Below, piece after piece: positions 52,432 through 60,986 of a stretch of DNA of 64,000 nucleotides; positions within the stretch are counted from its first letter, which is position 1; each line of letters begins with the position of its first letter. Below the pieces are notes generated by a model. It had not been told where the DNA came from. It saw only the letters and a list, made by a program, of their open reading frames with translations, and made no database searches. The stretch is from positions 116,266-180,265 of the forward strand of contig JALEKJ010000021.1 of the NCBI GenBank assembly GCA_022771695.1, given 5' to 3'. Position numbers and translations under genes: made by a program. Origin of the DNA: Roseburia sp. Lineage in GTDB: Bacteria; Bacillota; Clostridia; Lachnospirales; Lachnospiraceae.

Positions 52432-54162
52432 ATGCAAAGACAAAAAGTAACCCGGCATTCCTATTCTATTGTTGACAATATGAAGGTCATTGTCCTTCTG
52501 TCAATCCCGATTATTATTATAAATATTATCCTCAGTTCTATCTCTCTTATTAATATTCGTCGACAGAACTTTGAGTTAATTCACGATTCCGTCACTCTTT
52601 ATCAAAGCGAAACCTCTGCAAAACTCAATTCCGTCGAGCATTTTATCGAATGGGCCATTGTAAACGATCCTCTTTTTACAGAGCTTGAGACCGCAGACAC
52701 TCCCTATGAACGCGCCAAAGCAATGAATGCGATACGTGCACGGGTGGCTGACAGTCAATATGCAACCGGCAAAGAATACCACTATTTTGCCTACCTGAAT
52801 CAAGAAGATATCTTTTTTAATGCCTCTGATATGCTATTTTCTTACACTGATTATTGCAATATCAAAAATTTTATGATTGATAACGCAGGCAAAGAAGCTT
52901 CCATAAAAAATAATTTTGTCTGGCAATTTATAAAGCTTGGTGATTTGAATTTTCTATATTACATGATTACATACAACAATCGCACTTTCGGTGCATTTGT
53001 GGATGTAGCAGATTTAACAGCTCCCCTGGCAAACATCAACCTCGGCAAAGAAGGAGGCTTTAGTGTCTGCAACCCGGATTATGAAGTTATTTATTCTTTT
53101 CCCTCTTCTTATATTGCCCAAAATACCGGTGAAAGTTCCTTTTTCCATAACCTGCATACGTTTACGGGAGAAGAATATTCCTTACCATACAGTATTGTGC
53201 TATATTCCGATAATTTTAACAGCTATGGAAAACTATTCCTTTTCCAGTTATTCGTTATCCTGACCGGGCTCAGCCTCTGTGTCATTCTCTCTGCTTTTAT
53301 GATTCATATGTACAAGAGAGTCATTCAACCAATTCAGACATTTTCAGACAGTCTGGCAAGCATTAACGAACAGGAGGATATCATTGACTTACAAAGCAAT
53401 AATATCCGGGAACTTGAACAAGCAAGCTTACAATTTAAAAACCTAATTCGGGAAATAAAAAAATGAAAAATTAATGTATATGAAAATGAACTCGAAAAGA
53501 AACGTTTTCAGATTACATTTCTGCAAAATCAGATACGCCCGCATTTTTATCTGAATTGCCTTACCACGATAAGTAGTATGGCACAACTTGGGAACTACAA
53601 AGACATTGAATCTATGGTACTTTTTACCTCACGATATTTAAGGTATCTGTTCCAAACTGATCGTGAATTAACCTGCATTGAATATGAGCTTTCACATATT
53701 CAGGCATACCTTGATATTCAAGCCTTACGTTTTGGCTCCATTTTCACCTATGAATGCTCTATTGCAGAATCTGACAAACGAGCTTTGATTCCGCCCCTGT
53801 TATTGATTACTTTTGTTGAAAACTCATTAAAACACAGTTGCACAACTGACCGCGCGCTTCATCTTATGCTTTCTGTTTCCAGGGTATCAAAAGAAAGCCT
53901 GTGCTTTCTAAAAATCGATATTATTGATTCCGGTCAGGGCTTCCCAGAGGAAATTCTTGAAAAACTTGCACGCAATGAAGTGATTAATTCGGATGAACAA
54001 ATGCACATTGGTATCACAAATAGTATTGCTCGGCTTGCACTCCTCTATGGAACAAACCAGGAAATTCACTTTTTTAATGAGCCACATGGTGGTGCGCACG
54101 TGCAGTTACTGATTCCTTATCAAATCAAGGAGAATGAAAATGAATGTATTAATTGTAGATGA
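52432..54162 (+). pseudogene. YesM-type sensor histidine kinase interrupted by one in-frame TGA
   Basis: The coding frame is intact from 52432 to 54162 except for TGA at 53464-53466. The first part (344 residues) has a transmembrane helix (about 20-42), an extracytoplasmic sensor, a second helix (about 275-300) and a HAMP region. After the stop the same frame goes on with LQNQIRPHFYLNCL, the YesM phospho-acceptor motif, then a GHKL ATPase domain with FVENSLKHS and DSGQGFPEE. No ATG with a ribosome site restarts after the TGA. A single T-to-G change of TTA would explain it. It could be a true null, a sequencing error, or read-through. Its partner YesN overlaps the end by 23 bases. Confidence 0.8.
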
Positions 54163-55738
54163 TGACCGTTTTGTCGTTGCTTCTCTGACAAAAGGATTGA
54201 ACTGGAATAAACTTGGATTTACGAATATCTATACTGCCTATAATATTATAGATGCCAAAACAATCATTACGGAAAATTCAGTTGATCTTTTACTTAGCGA
54301 TATTGATATGCCGCTCGGTAGTGGATTAGAATTATTATCGTGGATTCGCGATAATCACAATGATATGCCGGTCATTTTTTTAACCAATTATGCGGATTTT
54401 TACTATGCCCAAAAAGCACTTGCATTAAAGAGCTTTCACTACTTTTTAAAACCAATTGAATATGACAAACTCACAAAAATTATACAAGATGCCACTCTTT
54501 TTCTTACACAGCACAATATTCAATCCCAAAAGAACTGCGAAAACTTCTGGCATTCCTATCTCCAAGAAGAGATTCCAAATACCGCAAACAGCTTACAAAT
54601 GTACTTCCACGATATGCAGTTGCCTTACCACACAACAGATATCTTTGTTCCCATATTGTTTGTAATATTTCCCTATTACCTGACAGCCGACAATCGCCTG
54701 TGTAGCCGATTTACGAATCAGACATCACAGAATAATTACCTCTCAACAACTTTTGAGGCTATTTTTGTTGATATCCTTACTCCTTCGGATGTCTTTTTAG
54801 AATACAACACTGCCAGCAACTATTATCTTGCTATTCTTCGGGTAGATTCCACCGAAATTTCGCCATTCCTTTCCATGAATTGCGAGCGATTTATCAAAAC
54901 AGTTTCCTCTCAAATGCAATGTAACTTAAACTGTTTTATAGGAGTCCCCTCACAACTTGCAAGCTTTCTTACAAATTTTAAAGCATTGCGTAGCATGATG
55001 ACAAATTGTCTTGATTACGAATGTCAAACGCTGTTTTTATCAAATTATCAACCGCCAACCGGCTCATTTCCGGCATGTAACACCGCCATACTTGAACTTT
55101 ACCTTGAAAACAATCAGTTTCACACTTTTTTGGATTATTGTCATGAATATTTGCAAAGCTTGTCTGTCACAAACAAACTCCATGCCGTATCCATGAACAA
55201 TTTCCAGATTGATGTTGCTCAAACACTATATGTATTTCTACGCAATAAAGGTATCCTGGCAAATAAGCTTTTTCACGGTGATGACTATCATGCCTTATCT
55301 TATCATGCGAAAAATTCCATCTCTGATATGGAGCTATATCTGAGATACATTATTCGCCTGACACAGGAGCATCTGGAAGCAACTGCTTCCAGTCCTTCCA
55401 TTGCTAAGTCTATTCAGGACTATGTGGATCAACATTATTCCGAAGACATCAGTCGCAGCAGCCTTACAGATATTTTTTATCTGGACTCTGATTATGCCTC
55501 TAAATTATTTAAAAAAGAAACAGGAATCTCCTTTAAAAATTATATTATTCACAGACGAATAGAGGCAGCAAAAGAGCTCCTTAGTACCACTAATCTGCCT
55601 ATTAATACGATTTCTGACAATGTCGGGTATGCAAACTACTCCTACTTCACACGTCTTTTTAAAAAAGTAACGAACATGACCCCGATTGAATATCGGAATA
55701 AAATGCAGCATCTGTCTGCATCTCCAAGAGAGTTTTAA
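54140..55738 (+). CDS. YesN-type response regulator with AraC DNA-binding domain
   Basis: This 532-residue protein has a receiver domain at 1-120 with VDDDRFV and phospho-acceptor Asp in LLLSDIDMPLGSG (about residue 55). A long middle region of unknown fold follows, then an AraC tail (about 425-525) with SLTDIFYLDSDYASKLFKKETG, the RRIEAAKELL helix, and VGYANYSYFTRLFKKVTNMTP. AAGGAG lies seven bases before the ATG at 54140. It forms the two-component pair with the interrupted kinase and should drive the divergent sugar-uptake operon. The gene ends four bases into the convergent hybrid kinase gene. Confidence 0.92.
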   Translation: MNVLIVDDDRFVVASLTKGLNWNKLGFTNIYTAYNIIDAKTIITENSVDLLLSDIDMPLGSGLELLSWIRDNHNDMPVIFLTNYADFYYAQKALALKSFHYFLKPIEYDKLTKIIQDATLFLTQHNIQSQKNCENFWHSYLQEEIPNTANSLQMYFHDMQLPYHTTDIFVPILFVIFPYYLTADNRLCSRFTNQTSQNNYLSTTFEAIFVDILTPSDVFLEYNTASNYYLAILRVDSTEISPFLSMNCERFIKTVSSQMQCNLNCFIGVPSQLASFLTNFKALRSMMTNCLDYECQTLFLSNYQPPTGSFPACNTAILELYLENNQFHTFLDYCHEYLQSLSVTNKLHAVSMNNFQIDVAQTLYVFLRNKGILANKLFHGDDYHALSYHAKNSISDMELYLRYIIRLTQEHLEATASSPSIAKSIQDYVDQHYSEDISRSSLTDIFYLDSDYASKLFKKETGISFKNYIIHRRIEAAKELLSTTNLPINTISDNVGYANYSYFTRLFKKVTNMTPIEYRNKMQHLSASPREF

Positions 55739-58419
55739 AGAAACAGTGCGCTTCCCGCCTCATAATCCATTTCATTACACGCATTTTTTGCCTGCTCCAG
55801 CAATTCCAGTTCTTCTGTCGTCAGCGAAGCATGCTCTAACGCAGCAATACATTCTTCGATTTCGCCGAGCTCATAGTTGTCAAAGCCGGTCTTCAAGCGG
55901 GCAAACAGCTCTTCTTTGTCTGTCTCACCCGCCTGGCTGGATTCATATACAGTCGGAATATTCGCAATATCCTCCCTTGCCTGGCTTATCGCTTCCTCAA
56001 GCTCCTTCTGCAAATCTGCCATATGTTCTTCAATAAAGCTTATATTCTGTGTCTTTGCCGCCATCTCCATAATTTCGGCACGCTCACTTAAAGAAACCTT
56101 TCCAATCTGCCTGCTTGCTCCTTTAATACCATGCACCTTAATACGAAACAGTTCCAAATCATCTTTTGCATAGTGCGACAGTTTTTCTGCCAATGGCTCC
56201 ACTTCATAAATAAATGTTTCAAGTGTCCGCCGATTTGCCTTACCTCTGCTCCTGCTATCCAAAAAGCCCCCAGCCCCTTCTTCAAAAGACGGGTCATAAC
56301 GATAAGCATGCGGCATATGCTGTTCAATTATTTTCTGCAATGCCAGAATTTCAATCGGCTTCGGCAAAAAATCCATAAACCCCTTTTGCAGATATTCATT
56401 GCGTAACTCATCTGAAAGATTTGCCGTCATCATGATAAGGGGCGTATTTGAGAACTTGCGAATCTCAAACGCAGCCTCATCTCCCATCATCTCCGGCATC
56501 ATCTGATCGAGAAAAATCAACTGATATTCTTCGGTCTTTGCCATCTCTACTGCCTTTTTTCCATCTTCTGCAACCACCACTTCAAACTTCCACGGCTGCA
56601 CCAGTTCTCTGAAAATCTCCTGATTGATACGCATGTCATCCGCCAAAAGCACCTTCGCCTTCGGATAGGTAAATGCAGGACGCACGTTATGATGAAACGC
56701 TGTTGTCTGCCGCAATATGGTGTCTTTGTCCAGTGTAAATTCCGGACATACTTCTTCTCCTGTATATTCCTGATAAAAAGAAGCTGTAACCGTAGAACCG
56801 GATACGCCATCGCTCACCGCGGAAACGCTGCCGCCCATTCGTTCTGCAAGCTGCTTTACAATGCACAAACCTAATCCGGCGCTCCGCGCCATTCTTCCAT
56901 CGGCAAAAGATACATACTCGTCAAAAGCCTGCTCCAGTTGTTTCTCGCTCATTCCTGCACCGGTATCCTTTACGCTACAGGTAATGTAGGCACGCCTTGC
57001 CTCCGGCTGCATCCTACAGGTAATCTCACAGTCAATCCTACCTTCCTTCGTATACTTTGCGGCATTCGCAAGCAGATTTTGGATAATTTCACGTACACGC
57101 ATCTCGTCTCCAACCAACTGCCTCGGATGCTCACCCTTCACATGGAGGCTGAATTGTATCGGCTTTGACTGTAGATTGATAACACTCATATGCGCCAGTT
57201 CTTCAAGAATACTGTCCAGATTATATACTTGTCTTGCAAGTATGAATTTCCCCGATTCTAACTTCGAATAATCCAAAATCGCATCTACCTGTGTCAGCAA
57301 GGTCTCGCCAGCACTTTTGATATGAAGAATCAATGCGCGATTTTTCGATGAAATTTCTCTTTTTGCTGCAAGGATATCACCGATTCCGATAATTGCCTGA
57401 AGAGGGCTGCGTAAATCATGGCTCATCGTAGCAAGGAAACGGCTCTTTGACACAGTTTTATCCTCCGCTGCCTCTCTAAGTGACGCCATCATTCTCGTCT
57501 CGTTTTTCTGTTCCGTAATATCTATAACAGAAAGATTATATCCCTTTAGCCGCTCATTGTAATAGACAGCATTTATCTGGCATTTGTAATAACGTCCACG
57601 ATATTCAAACATCCTCGGTCGATCCATGTTTCTCGTCATTTCCTTGATGTCATCTACACGTTCTCCGGATTTACTCTTTCTTCTAGGTACATCAAGCACA
57701 TCCGCAAACAACTGCCTTGCTGCCATATTTGCTCCGAGATAATAATAGTCCGCATCAAACGAAACGATTGCAATATCAGCGGTATCATACTGCTGCTCCT
57801 GCAATATAGACAGCGTATTCATAAGCTGGTCTGTATCCAGCAGATAATAAATAAAGATGCAGGTGCACGCAAGCGACGCCGGCATCCATATCTCTGAAGT
57901 CACAACGTGCAGTTTCACCAGAAAAAGTGACACTGCCGGTACGACAAATGCCAAATAGATAATATTGGCAACATGATGCTCTCTTTTACTGAATGAGTAT
58001 CTGATATATGCATAAGTTGCCAGGCCGGCAATCAGTATCAAATACCAAAGAATAAAGAAGAGAATACCCTTTCCATCACCGCTCCCTGTTCCATGCTGAA
58101 AAAGTACTATGCCGTCCATGCCAAGCAATATCGCAAAGAGCAGATACTCAACAAATCCCGGGAGCTTTATGTGAAGAAAATCTAACGCATAAAACAACAG
58201 TAAATGCAGCATCTGTATCAGCAACAAATCCTTCAGACATGCAAAAACCTCTGCCGCCTCCATAAACGTAGCAACAATTTCATAGAAATTATACGTGGCA
58301 ATCAATCCCAGAACCAGCGGTAAAAGTCTATGCGTACCTGAATGCGTACCTGTTATAATGTATTTTTGCAGTACACACAGGGTTATGCAAAGGCATCCCC
58401 CTTGAAATAACAACATCAT
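55735..58419 (-). CDS. Hybrid sensor kinase: membrane sensor, PAS-like, HisKA, HATPase, REC, Hpt
   Basis: This 894-residue hybrid kinase has a seven-helix membrane part (about 1-215), a PAS-like domain (about 225-300), and HisKA with SHDLRSPL (His about residue 333). The HATPase has NLLANAAKYT, DTGAGMSE and GLGLCIVKQL. A receiver has its Asp in FLDQMMPEM (about 637), and a C-terminal Hpt domain has VHGIKGASRQIG (His about 762). It thus holds a full internal phosphorelay. Its ATG overlaps the stop of the HD-GYP gene (ATGA), so the receiver of that protein is a likely output. Signal unknown. Confidence 0.92.
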   Translation of the reverse strand: MMLLFQGGCLCITLCVLQKYIITGTHSGTHRLLPLVLGLIATYNFYEIVATFMEAAEVFACLKDLLLIQMLHLLLFYALDFLHIKLPGFVEYLLFAILLGMDGIVLFQHGTGSGDGKGILFFILWYLILIAGLATYAYIRYSFSKREHHVANIIYLAFVVPAVSLFLVKLHVVTSEIWMPASLACTCIFIYYLLDTDQLMNTLSILQEQQYDTADIAIVSFDADYYYLGANMAARQLFADVLDVPRRKSKSGERVDDIKEMTRNMDRPRMFEYRGRYYKCQINAVYYNERLKGYNLSVIDITEQKNETRMMASLREAAEDKTVSKSRFLATMSHDLRSPLQAIIGIGDILAAKREISSKNRALILHIKSAGETLLTQVDAILDYSKLESGKFILARQVYNLDSILEELAHMSVINLQSKPIQFSLHVKGEHPRQLVGDEMRVREIIQNLLANAAKYTKEGRIDCEITCRMQPEARRAYITCSVKDTGAGMSEKQLEQAFDEYVSFADGRMARSAGLGLCIVKQLAERMGGSVSAVSDGVSGSTVTASFYQEYTGEEVCPEFTLDKDTILRQTTAFHHNVRPAFTYPKAKVLLADDMRINQEIFRELVQPWKFEVVVAEDGKKAVEMAKTEEYQLIFLDQMMPEMMGDEAAFEIRKFSNTPLIMMTANLSDELRNEYLQKGFMDFLPKPIEILALQKIIEQHMPHAYRYDPSFEEGAGGFLDSRSRGKANRRTLETFIYEVEPLAEKLSHYAKDDLELFRIKVHGIKGASRQIGKVSLSERAEIMEMAAKTQNISFIEEHMADLQKELEEAISQAREDIANIPTVYESSQAGETDKEELFARLKTGFDNYELGEIEECIAALEHASLTTEELELLEQAKNACNEMDYEAGSALFL

Positions 58420-59861
58420 TCTATCTCACTCCGTCCGGTCAGAATTCTCTTGATTTCTGACTTAATATAGACCGGTTTATAGGGACGCACAATATAACCT
58501 GCCGCATTGATGTTGCGGCACATCATTACCGTCTCTCTGTCACAGAGTGCAGTAACAAAAAGAATCGGTACCTCCCAGTTTGTCATCTCCTGAATTCTTC
58601 TTGCAGCCTCAATTCCGTTCATCTCCGGCATATCAATATCCATAAGGATTAAATCAGGTCGCGGATTCTTCTCCAAATAGAGCAGTGCCTGCTTTCCTGA
58701 TTTTACCAGTGTCACATCATAGAGATGCTCTAAGATGCCTCGCAGCATCTGCAAATTCGTCTTCATATCATCCACTGCCAAAATATGATATCTCTTGAGC
58801 GGTTTAATCATCTCATTACGTTCCCGCTCCGCTTCCTCCGTAAGCTGCTCTGTTCCTTCCGGCACCATTAACGTTATGTCAAAATTCTCAGCCCGCGCCA
58901 AATCTAACAGTGTTCCATCCATAAGACGCACAATCGGTCTTAAATTATGCATACCGGAGTTTTCATAAATGATTCCGACACGTCCATCTGACAATACGAC
59001 TTCCGTCCCCTTGGGATACAGCGGAACATATTTTAGCAAGGTGTTGACGACCGTACGGTCAAACATGATGCCACATCCACCCATCAGGTATTCACTCGCC
59101 TCATACGGCGAATACGGTTTCTTATATGGGCGCTTGGAAATCAGGGCATCGTATACATCTGCCACATGCAATATCTTTGTAAAAAGTGTCTGCTCCGATC
59201 CGTATAAGCCCTGCGGATATCCACTTCCGTCAACATTCTCATGATGGAAAAGAACCGCTGTCTTAATGTGCGCGGATAAATCCCAACGCTCGCTGATATA
59301 CTCATATGACAACGTCGCATGAGACTTCATAATCTGATATTCTTCCTGTGTCAATCTGCCCGGCTTATTCAATATCTCATTCGGAATCTGCAGCTTTCCT
59401 AAATCATGCAAAAGAGCCGCTGTCACAAGATTTGTGAGGTCCTCCTCATTCATCTCCATACCCATTCCAATCGCGCAACAGAAAACTGCAACATTCACGG
59501 AATGCGCATATGTATAATCATCATATGTACGGAGATCTGCCAAATCTAAAGACATCGCACCCCTATCCAGAATTTCTTCCACTATCCTCTTTGCAATATC
59601 CTGACATCCGTCAATATTTCCCTCCCTGACGCACGCCAGTCCGGACGCTCTGAGCTGTGGAGAAATTGCAGGTTCAATCTCAATGCCTTTCGATAATTCA
59701 TCTTCTATATAGATTCCGTCAAATCCATAATCATTTAGTTTTTCAATATAATACGCGGTAAGTTCACAGTTGCTTCCAACCAATGTTCTACCGAACGAAT
59801 CGTAAAGGTCGTACGCCAATACCATTCCCGGTCTGGCATCTTTCAATGATACATATCTCAT
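58416..59861 (-). CDS. HD-GYP phosphodiesterase with C-terminal receiver domain
   Basis: This 481-residue protein has an N-terminal DUF3391-like part, an HD-GYP domain (about 120-300) with HDLGK (about residue 152) and HHENVDGSGYPQG (about 207), then a receiver domain (about 360-480) with Asp in LILMDIDMPEMNG (about 407). HD-GYP proteins split c-di-GMP. The GYP signature is represented by DGSGYP and metal His residues are kept. The usual order is REC first; here it is last. GGGAGG lies six bases before the ATG at 59861. Overlaps the hybrid kinase gene. Confidence 0.92.
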   Translation of the reverse strand: MRYVSLKDARPGMVLAYDLYDSFGRTLVGSNCELTAYYIEKLNDYGFDGIYIEDELSKGIEIEPAISPQLRASGLACVREGNIDGCQDIAKRIVEEILDRGAMSLDLADLRTYDDYTYAHSVNVAVFCCAIGMGMEMNEEDLTNLVTAALLHDLGKLQIPNEILNKPGRLTQEEYQIMKSHATLSYEYISERWDLSAHIKTAVLFHHENVDGSGYPQGLYGSEQTLFTKILHVADVYDALISKRPYKKPYSPYEASEYLMGGCGIMFDRTVVNTLLKYVPLYPKGTEVVLSDGRVGIIYENSGMHNLRPIVRLMDGTLLDLARAENFDITLMVPEGTEQLTEEAERERNEMIKPLKRYHILAVDDMKTNLQMLRGILEHLYDVTLVKSGKQALLYLEKNPRPDLILMDIDMPEMNGIEAARRIQEMTNWEVPILFVTALCDRETVMMCRNINAAGYIVRPYKPVYIKSEIKRILTGRSEIE

Positions 59862-59942
59862 AGAAATCCTCCCATACTTCAAATTTACCAAGTTAAAGGT
59901 TGGAAGTCAATAAAACTTTCGACACAGTTTTACATTTGTTGC

Positions 59943-59972
59943 TTGACTTTTTTTCACATAAAATGCTATACT
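59943..59972 (+). promoter_or_regulatory. Promoter of the DUF2798 gene
   Basis: -35 TTGACT (59943-59948), 18-base spacer, -10 TATACT (59967-59972). The start codon is about 170 bases downstream, leaving a long leader. Confidence 0.7.
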
Positions 59973-59977
59973 TGCAA

Positions 59978-60130
59978 TCGTGCCAAAAAGGCGAGAAGCT
60001 TCTGGCACACAAAATAAATATTGAGAAATGCATACGACACAAGTGGTGCGCGGCACGTAAATCTGATCACGGAACATTTATTTTTTCTATGACCAGTCCT
60101 GCCCCTCCGCTTGTGTTTTTTTGTGCAGAA
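59978..60130 (+). promoter_or_regulatory. Structured leader RNA with terminator-like hairpin (unknown riboswitch or attenuator)
   Basis: A first hairpin GTGCCA (59980-59985) / TGGCAC (60003-60008) is followed by CACAAGTGG (60038-60046) pairing with CCGCTTGTG (60107-60115), which leads straight into seven T (60116-60122), then the AAGGAG ribosome site. This is the layout of a transcription attenuator. I could not match it to a known riboswitch class. Confidence 0.45.
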
Positions 60131-60145
60131 AAGGAGTGTAATGTT

Positions 60146-60718
60146 ATGCCAAAAAATCAATTTCAGAGAATGGTCTTCGCCTTTCTCACCGTAGTAATCA
60201 CCGTACATGCTTATGTATTCTACAGTCTGTATGTCGTAAATGGAAGCGCCTTAATGAGCGTCAACAATGCCACCGGTGTATTGGAAGCAATTCGTCTTCA
60301 GGGCGGCGTGTACATGTGTGGACGTATGTGTCCAATCTGGATGGTAGTCCTTGTAGAGTTCTGCCTTGCTTACCTGTTAGAGAATGTTATGGGAAGTCCG
60401 CTTTCCTTCAAGCTTGCATCTAAAGTATTCGACCCGCGCAAAGATCATCCGATGCTGTTCGAGACAGCCATCATCTGTGCCACCGTTGGTCTGATGTGCC
60501 CTGCAATGAGTTTCATCGCTTCATTCCTGTATTACCCATATTATGCAGGTTTCAACCTCTTCACACTGCTTGCAAACTGGCTAAAGCTCGTATGCTTCAA
60601 CTTCCCGTTTGCATTCTTTTCACAGTTGTTCTTTATCCAACCGCTTGTCCGGACGTTATTCAAGCTTATCTTTGTCAGAAACAGTAAAAGTGACGAGAAG
60701 CTTCCCGTAGAAGCCTAA
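60146..60718 (+). CDS. DUF2798-family membrane protein
   Basis: This 190-residue protein has two copies of the DUF2798 unit, each with two transmembrane helices (roughly 8-30 and 60-80, 105-130 and 140-165). Basic N-terminus MPKNQFQRMVFAFLTVVITV marks the family. The function is unknown. AAGGAG lies nine bases before the ATG at 60146. The in-frame extension upstream runs through the leader RNA and is not translated. It is a single-gene unit with its own leader and terminator. Confidence 0.85.
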   Translation: MPKNQFQRMVFAFLTVVITVHAYVFYSLYVVNGSALMSVNNATGVLEAIRLQGGVYMCGRMCPIWMVVLVEFCLAYLLENVMGSPLSFKLASKVFDPRKDHPMLFETAIICATVGLMCPAMSFIASFLYYPYYAGFNLFTLLANWLKLVCFNFPFAFFSQLFFIQPLVRTLFKLIFVRNSKSDEKLPVEA

Positions 60719-60734
60719 GAAAAAATGCAATCGA

Positions 60735-60761
60735 AAAGAGGGAGCAACTTGCCCCCTCTTT
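60735..60761. terminator. Terminator between DUF2798 and copA genes
   Basis: AAAGAGGG (60735-60742) pairs with CCCTCTTT (60754-60761) between convergent genes. Confidence 0.75.
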
Positions 60762-60776
60762 CTCATACAATACTTT

Positions 60777-60986
60777 TTACTCTACAGAAAGTACCTTATA
60801 ATCCTGTGCCTCTACCGTCTGTTTTAATACGTCATCCGCAAGCTCGGCATTCAACGTAACAATTGCGGTTCCATTCTCATGGCTTACCGCAGCCTCTGTC
60901 ACCTCAGGAAGTTCCTCTAAGCACTTCTTCACTCTTGCCTCGCAGTGTCCACACATCATACCTTCGATTTTCATGGTCTTTGTCAT
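60777..60986 (-). other. copZ: Internal start for a free CopZ-like copper chaperone
   Basis: Inside copA the codons ahead of the second HMA domain read AAAGGAGACGAAAACAATG, a strong ribosome site with eight-base spacing to an in-frame ATG at 60986. Translation from it would give a 69-residue CopZ ([19 protein letters not shown]). This looks like a former separate copZ gene joined to copA by loss of the copA stop. Confidence 0.6.

Noticed and set aside
53464..53466. Selenocysteine or other recoding of the TGA in the YesM kinase
   Set aside because: No stem-loop of SECIS type was seen right after it, no selenocysteine genes are near, and homologous kinases have a plain residue here. A point mutation is simpler.
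59900..60145. N-terminal extension of the DUF2798 protein
   Set aside because: The frame is open, but it starts upstream of the promoter -35 and runs through hairpins of the leader. The ATG at 60146 has the proper AAGGAG site and matches the family start.
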